From positions 27,553,464 through 27,617,463 of the forward strand of contig JAKZAP010000007.1 of assembly GCA_023053575.1 (NCBI GenBank): DNA of 64,000 bases, read 5' to 3'. Shown here piece by piece: positions 10,567-25,500 of this stretch. Positions within the stretch are counted from its first letter, which is position 1. Each line of letters begins with the position of its first letter. This stretch comes from Branchinecta lynchi. Lineage: Eukaryota > Arthropoda > Branchiopoda > Anostraca > Branchinectidae. The notes under the pieces were generated by a model that had not been told where the DNA came from, did not search any database, and saw only the letters and a program-made list of their open reading frames with translations. Position numbers and translations under genes: made by a program.

Positions 10567-13500
10567 CTGCAATAGAACATTGGCAAATGAATGATTTTTT
10601 GTTCCGGCTATTTGGATTATCCTATATTAAGGTTCAGGTTCTTTTAATTTCAAAAAGACTTCGTAACAAGGCAGGGATACGAGCTCGTTAGCTCGATAAA
10701 ATAAATCAGTCGTTCCTCTGTAAATATGCATGCAAAAGAAAGAAAGACTCGTTCCATTCCGTATACTTACACACGCCATACGAAACTCCCCACAGGATAA
10801 AAAAATAAATAAATAATAACACCAAGTTATGGGCTAATGAACGCTAACTTTTATCTAAAAGAAAATTAATAATTCAGGGTTGGGGATTTGCCCGGATAAC
10901 ATAAACAGGAACGTATCATATTTAAGACAGACCAAGAGGAGAGACTAAGAGGAAAAATAGTCTGAGTGGGAAACGGGTAGTGTGCTTCTTATTACCATAT
11001 TCGAGATTCAGAAGTGAGACGTTCAACTGATTCTTTGTTTACTTCCTTCCCAACTTCTATGACACGTTACTGACAAACTAAGTCAATAAATAAAAACGTA
11101 GAAGAATAAACAGTTCAGACAAATACAACCTGTCGGTCCATCACACGCGAGACTCCGTATAACATATTCGAACAAATTGTCGGTTTCAAAACAAACCCTT
11201 CCGGTAGCTGAAAAACTAAAAACTGTACACCTTTCTTCAAATAATATATACAACGGATACGTCAGCTAAAATTCTTCATCCGCGATATTTCGGCCCTCCT
11301 TGGCAAGGATTACAGGTTTGTTTCCTTCCCCGACGCTGAGCCTGAAGACTGACAGCCTGACGAGGACCCTCGCCAAGAAGGACCGAAATATCGCTGATGA
11401 AGAATTGTAGCTGACGTATCCGTTGTAATGGGTCGGCACCGTTTCTGTTTCTGTTTTTTTACTGCCGTTTTCTGCTGTTTTTTTTTTTAGTAACAGAAAA
11501 AAAAAAAAAACAGGTAGCCGTTTTTTTAGCCGTTTCTGTTTCTGTTCCGTTTTTTATATGACCGTTTTAGCTGTTTCTGTTTTTATTTTACCTGTTTTTT
11601 TCCAAATTTCTGTTTTTCGTTCCGACTTATACGCGTGGCGTCCTGGCATAATCTAGCGGGTTTTATTCTCCCGGCGGATTATGCCATCTACCGATATTTT
11701 CCGCTTTTCAGAAGGAAAGATTTTTTAGTCAGAATAGAGAGATTGCACCCTACCCGACGAAACGGATATTTTTACACCATCATTAAAGGAAGCATATAAC
11801 AACAAAATTAACATTAGGAGGTATGGGACTTTCGACTTACAGACTAAATTATCGGCCTTTGGACCATTCTGAGCTGGTTAATTGCTGAAAACGTTAATCT
11901 TGCTATTTCTTGTTGGTATAATAATACTTTGCTGGAAACGTTAATCTGGCTATTTCTTTTTGGTATAATGACACTTTTGCGAAACGGAGTCTTGCATCCC
12001 AATCATCCCATTGGTCGGTTAAGACACATTTTTTGAAATCCAACCAATAGGAAGCACGAATCGTTTTGTACTGAAAGCTGAAGCCTTCAAGCTCCCATTT
12101 CTGATGAGATTTTTCTACAAAGCTGTAATTATACAACTAAGAAAGAGCCTCCGAACTTTTCCAATGTTCAAGAGTTTTTTTTTCACTTTTCGGTAAAGAT
12201 GTGCACTTTCAGGGTGCTAGGAATTAATTTTTAAGTAAAACCGTTGTGGCGCAAATGATCATGACCCTCGGGGGATCATGAAATGTAAAGTTTGTCAAAA
12301 GTAATTTTTCACTTTGCTGTTAAGGTGCGCACTTCAAGGGAGCTGGCAGTTCACTCTGTGCTTCAAGCGATGGTCGGATCTGGAAAGTGACAATTTGTGA
12401 ACCAGGTCTTATCGAGACTCTAATGTTCCAGCCAAGTTTCGTCCTTCTAACACACCTGGAAGTACCTTAACTCGCGATCATCGGAATTCCGGACCCCTCG
12501 AACCTCCCCCACAGTGCACGAATCCGGTCCGTTCTGTCTCAGGTGTAACTAGTTCTTCTGCTTGTTCTTCCCACCAAGTTTCTTCCCGATCATTCCACTC
12601 TAAGCGTGGCACAAGATTTCCAGTTCTCCCGTCCCCCCCCCCACATTCATGGGATCCGGTCCGTACTTAAATGGGACATCCGAGGAACAAGGTCTACCCA
12701 AATATCAAGGTCCATTAAGATCCGATCACCCGTTCGAAAGTTACAATACTTCAAGATTCCGGATTCCTCCTCCCTGCACTCCCCCACGATGCCCGGATCG
12801 GGGAACTGACTATTTCCAAGTTAATTTGGTCGGGTCTTTGATTCCTGTCAAGTTTCATCGTCCTAGCCCACCTAGGAGTACCTTAACTCCGGATCAGCGG
12901 AATTCCGGAACCCCCTCCAACTTCCCCCAAAGTGCCCAAATCCGGTCCAGTTCTGTCTATGATGTACCAAGGGCTTCTGCTTGTTCTTCCCACCAAGTTT
13001 AATCGTAATCGCTAAATTTTAAGCATGTCACAAGATTTCCGCCCCCCCCCCCACATTCATCGTATCCGAACCGGACTTGAGAAATGGAACGTCTGAGACA
13101 CGAGGTCGTTCGAAATATCAAGTTTCATTAAGATCCGGTCACCTGTTCCAAAGCTATACATATACATACGTCAATATTTCGGATCGTCGAAGTGATTATT
13201 TCCAAGTTAGTTTGGCCAGATCCCTGATATGCCTGCGAAGTTTCATCGTCCTAGCACATCTGGAAGTACCCTAACTTGGCAACAGTGGACCCACCGACCG
13301 AAAAGTGATCGGTATATGGCACTTGAATGAAGCCCATGCAAAACGCTGGGGCATGCTGACAGTGGTGACCATGGTTCTCACACGTAATTGTACCCCTTAT
13401 TCCGCATAAGGGTATCAGTATACAATACTTTGGGAACTAAAACAATTTGTTATTAATTTTTGACCTTAAAATATTTTGCTTTTTAAGGTTCCTGGTTCCC

Positions 13501-16500
13501 TTCTGGGGAAAAAGGGGTACACATACGTATGACTTCCATACTCGCCCCTGCCAGCATACCCCAGCATTTGACCATGGATATAAAAAAGGGCTTAGTTTAC
13601 TAGACAGGTGGAGAGTCCTTTTTTTTTTCACCTTACAGAATTATACTCGACCTTCTCTCACAACCTTCTCTGTCACGCTGTCCCCTCCTCACGCTATTCA
13701 CTTTCCAACAGCCGCCTTGCCGTTCCAGAATGTCGCCTTACTGTTATCTTATAAACCCAAAGAAGTAGGACAAAAACCCAGAAATACCTGTTAAAACGGC
13801 CGTTTTTTTTGTAAAAACGGTCCGTTTCTGTTTTTCCGAAAAAAAAACCGGAAAAACAGAAACGGTTTTCCGTTTTTTTATCACCGTTTCTGTTTCTGTT
13901 CCGTTTTTATTTGCCGTTTTTTACCGTTTCTGTTTTAGCCAAAAACAGAAACGGTGCCGACCCATAATCCGTTGTATACACTATCTGAATATATGTTTCA
14001 AAGTCAGCTTGGGCTCAAAGAATATTTATGTACACCTTTCTCTATCCCATTTAAAATAAGAGATAAGCCAGCGTAGGTCGAAGGAAATTAGCTTTTTTTA
14101 GTCTCTTTTCCCAATATTGGTGTTTTACGCCAGCATCCGTTTACTGCTTTTACAGCTTCGTGCGCCTGATTGGACAAACTTTGAAAGCTATAGGAGGAGT
14201 AATCAGACGTTTTATGGAATGTCGCGTTCCGACAAATCGCTTTCCGCAAGAACCACAAATTTGCGCGATAAACTGGAAAAAACACGCAAAATGCCTCCTT
14301 GTCATTTTAGACTCAAAGAATTCGTGAGAAAATACTTACAACTGTGCCCCTGACGAACCAGGCGTGCCAAGCCCAGGTTCCGTCTTGGGTAGCTTCGAGG
14401 GCGGCGAGAACCCAGAACTTTCCAACGGGCGCTTCCGACTCTCCTCCGGCTTCGGTGTGGATGGACGGGCAGACTCGGGCCTGAAAGAAACGCGATCAGC
14501 TTGAGACAAACAAATTCCTGACACAACGTTCGGAGTGAATAAAATGGCCATGGTGGGAATCTCATTCCGGAAAATGTTCCGTTAGCACCCGCTCGGAATC
14601 TATACTAACTGCTACACCTGTGTTCAAAGCTGACATGCAGCTCTGAAGTAACATATGCTGATGGTGATGGTATTTTTATTTACGCACTTTAGGCGAGGGA
14701 AATAGCGCAGTACAGACAAAGAAAAGGAAAAAATACACTGAGCTGAGCCTAAATGCATATTAAAAAAAAAAAAAACACTAAAAAAAAAGAAGATAAGGGA
14801 CTAATCTAGTCTAAAAAATCTTCTTCCTAGATAGAATGCGGAGAAATGACCAAAGGCAGAAACGTGAAGGTCCTGGGCAAGTGAAGATAACTTTGCACAT
14901 GGGTCAGAGCGCAAAAAAATCACAGTTATACGGGAATTCCCATAACGTCGAGGAAGGTACAAGCGAAATAATAAGTCCTCGTACATTTTAAATCTTTTCG
15001 TCTCAGAATACCAAAATTCCAGAAAGGTTGCAGACAGAGTGAGAACAAAAACTATTACATAAACTACGAAGGGCTTTTCTGTTATATCTTCCTCTATTTG
15101 GAACTATTTTTCTATATCCGACACGAATGGAATCGATGGAACAGCCGAAAGAACCGCAGATTATTTTTAGAGTCTATGCTATGATCATGCCAAGCCATTT
15201 TACGGTATACCTTAAGACGCTCGCTCTTTTTTCACACAACACGAAAATGTAGCATCTTCATTTACATTTCTGTGCAGATGTCGCTGGTTCTGCCACCGCG
15301 ACTGCGGGCACCGCAAAATAAAAGTTACTTTCACAGACACAACCTGCCAAAGAAACACTTGTTTTTATTATTATAGAGATATGTGACAGAATGCCGCATA
15401 CCCTGGCGATTTAGCGATACTGGTGGTGCGGAAAGAACGCTACTTGCCCGAATGTTGCAAGCAGGAAACGTCCCGGCTACGGGTGGTGGTGGGACCCCCC
15501 CCCCCCGAATAAATATTCCTTCAGCCCAAGCTGACTGCGAATCATATCTGATAGTGTAAAAAGGATACGTCAGCTGAATTTTATTGGAACTATATTCCGG
15601 CCCTTCTTGGCAAGGGTCCTCTTCAGGCTCCAAACCGTTCAAGTTGGAAGAACGAACTTGTGGGAAACACCACTTGTGAGGAACACGCTCTAAGTAGCCA
15701 GCGAAACTTACTCTGCTTTGATTTCATCCTTGATTTTGGAGACAGCTGCTTTGCCTGCTGCTTTCTTCTCCTTCTTCTTTTGCTGCTGTTCCTCGTCCTC
15801 GCTGTCCGTTGTAGAAGAATATGACGATTCTAGAATGAACAACTGCTGTCTCATTCTAAATATGTTTGGTCTTGATCACCCGACTAAAGTTGCACTTTAC
15901 AACAAAAACGTCAAAACAAGCATTAGATGCTAGTGAAAATACGTGTACCAAATGCCCATATTTTCTATCGTTGCTACTCGTCACGCATACCACACCTGGA
16001 CACAGTTCTCGCCAGTCGCGTTGTTTGCATTGCATGATACTGGTCGGACACCGGCGTGGCCAAATCTACAGCCAGAGCATATTAAGCCGCTTTCACATTG
16101 ACGCGTCGTTGCGATGCGCATGCATTTATCTTGCGTTGCATACGGGTTGCGCAGCGTGTCGTTCACACCTGCGCGAGGAGCTTTCGCGCTGGATGCTCAT
16201 TTACATTTACCTTTTCCGGTTTCTACTGCTGAATTTTAATTTCTTTCACCAGTAGCAAGTTGTTCTTCATCATCAGCCTGTTTTTTTTTGTTATTCTTCA
16301 AAAAACTTCCATTTTCAACTGACAAATCTGATGTGTACACGTCGACGCAACGCAAGAATAGAAACTTGGTTCTATTCTTGCTTTGCGCTTTCTTTCTCTG
16401 TATAAACTTTGCATTGCGTCAACGCAAGCACGAGACAGAGGTTGCGTAGCTTAGTGCCAAAGGCTCAACGCGTCAATGTGAAAGCGGCTTTATCCGTTTC

Positions 16501-19500
16501 CGGCTGTATCCGAAAAAGGCGGCGACATGAACAAACTGTTAGATTTGGACAAATGTCTTTCCACCGTCGACTACTGCCAGACTTCAAAAACCCTACTGCT
16601 GACGAACCGAGGACAAGACGTCGAGAAAAGTTGATGTCAACTGACATGTTGCCGATGATCTCTCTTCGCCCGTCTTCCGTCAAATAGCCACAGCCAAGGA
16701 TGAGCTTAAGCTAGCCTTTGACGAGCTAGTAAGGGAGGCCCAGCTTGCCATGATGGAGATCAGCGAGGAAAAAAGCGTCGTAGGAAATTTATCCCTTAAG
16801 AAAAATGCTGAAGATATTGAAGCGGAGGTGGGTCTTAAACCAGTCGAGTCTGCTAAGATTCTTGGAGTCGTCATCGATAAAAATTTGAAATGGGACTCCC
16901 AAGTTGGTAAAATAGTCAGTAATGGAGCTGGAATGCTGAGCTCATTCGCTCACCTGAAGCGATTTGGTTTTTCCACCCAGGTACTGACTTAAAGACGTAC
17001 ATCCTACCTGCCCTTGAATATTGGTGCCAGGTCTGGCATCCAGGACTAACTAAAGCACAGGAAAAGAGGATTGTGAAAATTCAAAAACGGGCTTGCCGGA
17101 TCATTCTCGGACAAAATCACCCTTCGTGTTACGAATAGTATTTTAGAATTTAGAATATCAAAATTAGCCCTCTCATTAGTCGGAATAATTCGAGCTTTCG
17201 GGATCTGTATTAGTAAGAATTTCCAATATCCTGCTGTTGCGTCTCCAGACTCGTGTTATCTACACCTTAGCTCGCGGACGTTAGTGACTGCGGTTAGGTG
17301 AACTTTAAAGGTTAGCTCCTACGCAGTAAGCAAGAAAGGAATTTGATCTGAAGCTCGAAGCGGGTAGATAGAATTGAGAGTTGATTGTAGCGAGACGTAT
17401 GTCTGTATTTGGAGATTACCTTACGTGCTTGCTGAAAGTGGTTGTAGTTAAGGAAATAATAAAGTAAGTGTCAAAAGAAAAGAGTCGACCTCCCGAAACG
17501 AAAGACTACTATCCCAAATACGCCTTCGAAGGTTGAATATTGCCACCGCTCGAACGCTACCATATAATGATCTCAAGTCGGACATAAACCGCCGATCAGA
17601 GTATAAAGAATAATAACAACACCGGGGCAAAGACCTATCACTGGTTTACTCGTACGAGAACAGTATTCGCACACTCGGGCTCAAGTCACTATCTGAACGA
17701 AGGCATGAAGCCGTTATGAGGTTTGGGAACCATTGTCTTGCTTCCGCAAGGCACAGGCAGATCCTACCCGACTTTGCGGCGCCTGCGGTCGATGGTCCCG
17801 TGACAAGAAGTAAAACAGCCAAGTCACCTTAAAGCAACCACCTGCAAACTCCAGCGAGCGATACAATTCATCATTTGTCCCCTACTTTGTTCAGCACTAC
17901 AATGCCAGATAATGTGCGTCTTGTTTTTGTGTGTGTGCTCATTTAAACTGTGTTTTTTTTTCTATGTGCCACTGCTATTTTGTACAATATTCTGGCAAAT
18001 TACAACGATTGATTGATTGATGTCATTCGTCATTCGTCCCATATTTTACTGATTATTTTAACAGAGCAACGCTAAATGAAGAATTTTGATGCGTTTTACT
18101 TTAAGCTTTACGCAAATTTGCGCTGAAATATTTAATGTGGTTTATTTATGTATTGACTCGTGTGTCTATCTACTTACATGCCTGCACTGGCTAACGCTAT
18201 TTTGGTAGAAATAAAGCATTCATTCAAAAGGCAGGCCTCCCCATTGCCAGAAGGAAAGTTAGAAAACAGAAAGCTCATAAACGGCAGCATAATTTAATAG
18301 TGGAGGATTTGCAATGAAAACACTCTCGGAAGTTTCATAACACATAACACAAGGATGCGCTATCGCGGAGTTTGGACAACCCTTGGGATGTAATCCGAAA
18401 AAAAAGGTGAAAAAGCATCTGCTGACTTTTCGGATATCATGACGACAAATAAATAAGTCAGATAATGCTTTTTCGTCGCTCTGCGGCGCTTCCTGGCAAT
18501 GCTTGTAAATGCATACCATTTTCAAAATCACCGCAGATTACATCCCAAGTGTCTGTTGAAACTGCGCATCCCTGTGTTATCTGTTATGGAACTTGTGACA
18601 GCGAAGCGCTCGAGATGAGAAAACCATGTGTGCCAAATCCTGCGTCACACTAAGTTCTCTCCTGTTGCATTACCTTCATCCTTTTTGCCTTTTTTCTTCT
18701 TTTTCTTTTCCTTCTTTCCTTTTTCTGGTTTTCCTGCTTCCTTTTCCTCGTCTTCATCCTCTTCTTCCTGATCGGACTTCTTCTTTTCCTCCTCGGACTC
18801 TTCGTCGGACGTAAGCAGTTGTTTGAGACCGGTTTCGTCACCGACACCTTTCAGTTCTTCTCGAACTTTTTGCTCTATGTCCGAATCACTACAAATAAAG
18901 CAATTACGTCCAACAGGAACTAGAGCCAGCAATATGGAACACCACAGACAACTCTTATTGATGTAGTTTATTTACGAACTTGACTGTTTTATTTAGAAAT
19001 TTTATACGAGATCCGGTATGTTTTTTTTATCTGTCTTTTGTTTATTGATGTAGTTTATTTATGAACTTGATGATTTTATTTAGAAATTTTGATGTTATCA
19101 GATAAGTAATATTGACATGTCGAGTTGATCTGATAGTGCCTGAAGTGTCTTTAATTGAATTGACATATCCAAAGTTATTTTTATGTATATTCTTATATAG
19201 TATTTTTATGTACTTGCAGCACAAGTCCTTAGGACTTTCTTTTTGCTGCAATAGGATATCAGTAATGTTATATTATTTTATTTTCAATGTTTTGGTTAAA
19301 AATAAAAACCTACCCACCTAAAAGATATTACGGATTAATCATCATTTATTTATTTATTCGTTTCCACAACACAGCACTCTGTTATTTCCAAAACGAGTGC
19401 TTCTTTCATGGAGTTCCAGTGATGAATTTCCCTCGGCACCGCTCCATTTAGTCCTTCTCTGAGATCTGCCTGATTCGAATTGCCCAACCACACTTTGTAG

Positions 19501-22500
19501 CGACGCCACTGAAACTCTACAGCACTCGGTGCCCCTCTTACGGAGAGTTCGCTACCTGGGGCAGAAGTGCAAACGGAACAGCCGGAGGGCCAGTCTCCGT
19601 CGGTGTACTTATCGACTCAGCTCGCCCTGCCCGAGAAGAGCGACGAATCTTCAAGAAAATCATTGAGTTTCTTCGTAGCATCGACGTCCTGTGAGCCATC
19701 GTGACCGACCCACGAAGAGCGACCTGCACCAGGCAGATAGGGCTCCTAAAGTCGCAGACCCCCCCCCCCCCCCCCCCAACACCAAGGGTTGGATTGGATT
19801 GGATACAGTAGAGGTTTCCTTATTTGAACACTTCCCTAATATTAATAACTATAATAATTTTATTTTTTCACCCTTCAAAAAGCCCATGGCATAGACGGAG
19901 TAGGAATAAAGAAAGATAAGAAGAAGAAAACACTATATAACAAGAGGAGACCAGACAAACTGAGAAACTACACAACATTATCCTATCTAGAAAACTATCC
20001 TATTGGAGAAGAATGCTCTCCCATTGATGCTTAATGTTATTGTTGAACTTCTGTATAAGTTATCTAACTGCTGTAAGTGGGTCAGTGATGTTGTAAGTAG
20101 TGCTTCAATTCAATTGCTTCATTAAATTACCTTGGATTCGTGTCTTACTTATCGGTTAAGATGCACAGTTTAAAGGCGTATAGAATTTATTTTTAAGCAA
20201 CCATGGGTTCATGGGGACCCAGAAAATGTCTTTTTAGCTTAAAGTGCTTTTTGTACTTTGCGGTTAAGATAAGTAGGCCTACTTTAAGGGAAGGTCGGAT
20301 ACTGAAAGTGACAATTTCGAAGCCAATCTTGTCAAGTCCCTAATGTTCACGACAAGTTTCATCGTCCTAGCACATCTGAAAGTACCTTAACTCGCGATCA
20401 CCGGAGTTCTGGACCCCCCCTACAACTCTCTAATATTGCCCTAATCCGATCCGGCTCTGCTACTGATGTATCTAGGATCTTTGCTTGTTCTTCGCACCAA
20501 GTTTCATCCCAATCGCTCTACTCTAAGCGTGACACAAGATTTCCGCCCCCTCCCCCCCACACATTCATCAGATTCGTTCCGGACTTGAAATGGGAAAGAT
20601 GAGACATGAAGTCTTTCTAGATCTCAAGTTTCATTAAGATCCGATCACCTGCTCGAAACTTATGAGTGCCCCTAAATTCCGGGTTCCGCCGTCTCCCCGT
20701 CCCTCCCACACGATTGTCGGATCGGGCAAATGACTATTTAGAAGTTAGATTGGTGGGATCCCTGATATGCCTGCCAAGTTTCATCGCATAGCACAACTGG
20801 AAGTACCCTAACTGAGAACAGTGGTCTGACTGTCAGACCGACTTCAGACCAAAAAGTGATCGGCCTGAGCGGAGCCCCATAAACAAAATTTAAAAACCCA
20901 GCTAACATGATAAACTAGACATGAAATCAACGATTACGTTAAGTATTTTGCAGAAAAGGTTCCAGGGTGAGTTTTAGTGTTTTCTCCAGCAAACCTTCAC
21001 TGTTTTTTAATTTTGATCTTGTGCATTTACTACATTACTGAAAGCTCATTTTATTTTTTCTTCTTCTGTACTGTGCTATTTTCCTCTTCTTAAGTGCGTA
21101 AATCAAATTTCGTCATCACAATTAGGCATGGTTCAAATAAGCATATCTCTACGTTATATAAAACAGAGGACGAAAATGCGAGGAAGAGCGGGCGGTTTAC
21201 GGCCATTCTCCTCTTTCTCGATGGGAGTTGTATGGTATGGCCAAAGAGACATGGGGAGAAGAATTATATTTTAAGTTGGGATTGGGAGGGGCAGAATTGA
21301 AGTGGATGGTGAGTCTTAGGGCGGACGCTCTTCCGGTGGGGATGCGGAGAAATTATATTGGTAGGGATAGGAAAGGTATTGGTCCTTATTTTTGTCCAAT
21401 GTGTGGTACTGAAGGAGAGGATGCGGTACATTTGATATGTTATTGCGAGGAGCTGAAATAATAAAGAAAGGAAGTGTTTGGTCGGGAGGCTTGGGAGGAA
21501 AGGGATTTGGTTTCAAGTATGGAAGTGTTTTGGTGAGATCCGAAGGCTGGGTAGATTCCTGAAGCTAGCTATGGCCCACTGTGAACTATTTTTATAGAAG
21601 TTGATTGTTTGGTTTGTTGTTGGAGTGTATGATATTTTGCTTTTGTTATTGTGTTATGTTTTCCGCCATGGCCCTTGGGTTTTATTGGGAATAAATTCAT
21701 TCATTCATTCATTCATGTTGTAAGTTTTGACTAACTAGTCCAGTGCTGCTATTTTGGTGCATTATAACCGACTGCCGGATTTTACTTTGCTCGCATATTA
21801 AGATTGTTTGGGTTTCTATTGGCGATCATTGTAATTTTTTTGAGATTTCTTGCGATTTTTGGTTGAAAAGAAATTTTGGCATATTTTTCAAAGACAGCGG
21901 TGTATTTCTTGGATCACGATCTGGCAACTCTGACCTAGTCTTTCTTTGTACAGAGCTCTCGTCTTTCTGTTTTCACTGTGTCTACCGTCAACACCTATCA
22001 AAACTTAAGATACTAGAATCAAACAATTTCTGATTACGGAATTCATAGATCATTATCATCATCATTTTATCTATAACCCATCACTGAACAAAACCGGGCG
22101 AGGCCCAGAAAGGACTGAGTAAAAAACAAGAAAACAAAAGAGAAACAACGGAAAGGAAAAAACATACTTCGATGACTACGAACTCGGAACAAAGGGAAAT
22201 GACCGAAGATGGGATGACTCATCCCATTCAGTCGAAAAATCACTAATATGCTTCTCAATAACTCCCGCTGGGTTTACCAATCGATACTTTTTCTAGGTTA
22301 TTTCTATGAGAATCCTGCAGATTACTGAAGACGGGAAGGTCGCATTCACAGTCTTAAATGAGAGTCGAATTACTGGGGCCTATCTTATACTATACCATAC
22401 TGAAATTTGTCTTTTAATTGTGATCTTTCCCCGTATGTTTTTGGGCAGTCAGTGTGACAAGTTAACCAGCACTGAAAAGCCAACTGTTTTGTGTATCATA

Positions 22501-25500
22501 TGATCGAATTCACTCAATTATTTGGATTCTGCAAAGGGATTTTTTAATTTTCCACTATCTACTCTAGTTATGACGTTCAGAATATATTCGGCCGTCCAAA
22601 CTACGTAAATTCTACTATGGCGCGGGAAATTTTAATCTCAACACAAACGCGGCTTTTCGGTCGGCAGTGAGATTGGTAAAGATTGCTTACTGCATGCCTA
22701 AGAAAAAAAAAAAACATTAATTTTTTCGTAAGGCATACAACAAAAATACAAGCACATAAGGTACGACAAATCCACGTAAATTCCAATATTTGAAAATGGA
22801 TTATTCGCGAATCGCGGAAAAACGAAGTAACGTAGGCTGAGGCCATCGAGTTTTGGCTAGCGACGCCCCTGGCCAGCAGTACCATCGTTCTTGGACATAG
22901 GCAGAGAAACCTAAGGGGTACTGTCGCCGTTCCACGAAGACTCATTGGGGACTTAAGGGGAACCGCGAGAATAGATGGAGTCACTTCCGCAGCCTACCCA
23001 GTTACGTTAGCATTTTTTCTTCAGATTCAGCGGGTCTTCAAGCCAATCGAAGTGAATAAGTGATGGGTAACTACATTGTCCTATCCCGTCCCTCTTTCGT
23101 TAAACTTTAAGGAACAAAAGCGGATAAGTTAGTGCCGTTATACGTTTCCTTAAGATACTCCGGACTATCTCGATCGGATCGTACTCTTATTCAATCAGAC
23201 AAATGGGAGACGAAAATTTCTACGACCTCTTACCTATCTCCCTCCGATGACATGTAGTCTACCTCCGCTCCCTCTTGATCTCCGTCGCCACTGTCTTCTT
23301 CTGCTTCACTGTCAGTGCCCTTCTTTTTCTTCGGCTTTTTACCGCCTATAAATGAAGTTAACCAGGTCAACCAGGGTCGAGCTCGGAACTTTTATCCGTA
23401 GTTTCTGGGCTGTAGCTTCGCCTGTCTCTAGCTTTGGCAGAAATAGCGTGATTCCACAGTACAGCAGCAGGATCGTGGATGGTCCTTGTCGTGTTAAACC
23501 GCTATCACATCGCGTTGAGCCTCTCACACTAAGCTACGCAACCTCTGCATCGTGCTTGCGTCGACGCAACGCAAAGCTTACGCAGACACAAAGCGCAACG
23601 TATCAGATTTGTCTTTGGAAATGGTCAGTGGTCTGTGTCAGTGGAAAGTTTCTGAAGAAAACAAAAAAAAAACAGGCTGATGATGAAGAAAAATTGCTAC
23701 TAGTGAAAGAAATTGAAATTCAGCAGAAGAAACCGAGAAAGGAAAATGAAAATGAGCATCCAGCGCGAAAGCTTCTCGCGCGGGTGTGAAAGTTACGCTG
23801 CCCAACCTGTACGCAACGCAAGATAAACGCATACGCAACGCATGGCAACGATGCCCCAATGTGATAGCGGCTTTATCTGCTTAGGTGGTTTGCCCTCCGA
23901 TCGAACAAAACTTGACGGATTATAAGTGTGACATTTGGTAGTCATTAATAATTAATTATCGATAAAATAACAGAAGCGATTTATTCTTAGTTCGGAAAAT
24001 GTGATTTACGCAGAATAATTCCCATTTCCCCTTGGAAACGTAGGTTCTGGTGAAGCATCCCGTATGCTGAGGTTCTGGAATACGCGCCTGTAACAGGTGT
24101 AAGTAAGTAAGTAATTCATTAATAACCCGCAATTTTGAAAAAGCGGAGTAAATGAAAGAGAATAAATAAAACACATATCCACACAGAAAAGACACTTGAT
24201 TTTTTTTAGCGACTAGGAAACATCAAAAAGGGTAACACTTGCATCCTGAATTTTGAACTTCTCCCCCAATGCATGATCATGCAATCCAAATTTTTAGCCA
24301 AAGTTGTGCAGTAGTTTTTGCCTTTTTCACTTCACGAATAATTTTCCAAATAGGTTTTCTTGTTCCAGACCAGTCTGAAGAAGGTGAAAAGGAATTTTCA
24401 AAAGCGAGAGAAAAATCCTTCTTTCGCAGAACATGAGTGACACCAAACCAGAGGAGGTTGAGGTAGCGGAGATCCAAGGAGTAGGAGAGCGGTTTTGAGG
24501 CAGACGAGACCGAGACGAGAGTCTGAGTGAAGCCAAGCCAAACCAAATGGAATACCTTCGATACTAAAGTCGAACCACCAAACGAAAGACTACGATCCCT
24601 ATACGTCTTCGAAGAGTTGAGTAGCTCGACGCTACCAAGATTAGTCAGCCTAAGGGCTTCGGATCAGAACACTAAGGGGGCAACCCCCATTATTTCATAA
24701 GTTAGATTGGATACTGTTGGGTGAGGTCTGAAAATGTACTTTCGGAGCGTGTTCTACCCCTCTAACATAGTAACTACTAGTTACTATTTCCGTTCCAACC
24801 CCGTGAAAAGTTGCTACGCTGACCGTTCCAACCTTCTCGTAATAGTAACTAATAGTTAATATTTGCTTCCCATGCTCGGGTGCGTGTTAACTAACTACTA
24901 AATAATACAAGCTATTAAGGAAATATAGTACATTATTATTATTAGTAGTATTATCTTTGTAACGTGATTGGTTGGATTTGCCCGTGGCTTGATATACTGC
25001 TGGAAAATAGAAAAATCGTTCCAGCATTGAAAGCAGACATCCAGAATTCGCGACGTCATGCGTAGTAACTATGGTAAATAGGGCGAACCACACTCTCAGA
25101 GAGGCCAAGAAGAGATTGGGCACGTTGACTGGGGCAAACTGCAGGGGCATTCCCGATGAAAAATCATCTCAAAATGAAGTTGTTCGAAAAAGTAGCATGT
25201 AGTACCAACTGATGCTACTACATGCGACGATAGCAAGATTGGATGTTACTGGAGCAAGACGGGATTTCTCAAGAAAAGCCTACCTGAATTCGAACCACCT
25301 ATAGACCCAAACCTCCTATGTAACAGCACTACCCTGCTTGGGGTAGTGATCTCTTCTGATCTAACTTGGCATGAAAACACAAGATTGATTGTAAAAAAGG
25401 CAAATGGTGCTATCCAAATGCTGAAGACTCTAAAGAAATTCCGGGTTCCTAAGGATAAACTAAAATTAATTTTCTGCATGTTCATCCGCCCACTAGTAGA

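Larger units (their letters stand above)
11246..14035. repeat. 'cggatacgtcagctg' repeat copy split by a 2.5-kb insertion
   Basis: The left half (11246-11428) carries caacggatacgtcagct, cggccctccttggcaagg, a ttccttccccgacgctgag segment and the inverted half ending gctgacgtatccgttgta. The right half resumes at about 13966 with atccgttgtatacactatct and cagcttgggctcaaagaa. Joining the two restores the arrangement of the uninterrupted copy at 7200-7385, which shows that 11429-13964 is a later insertion. Confidence 0.75.

Noticed and set aside
19535..19685. Plus-strand frame SVGVLIDSARPAREERRIFK
   Set aside because: Short, no recognised family, no splice sites in phase. Probably a transposon scrap.
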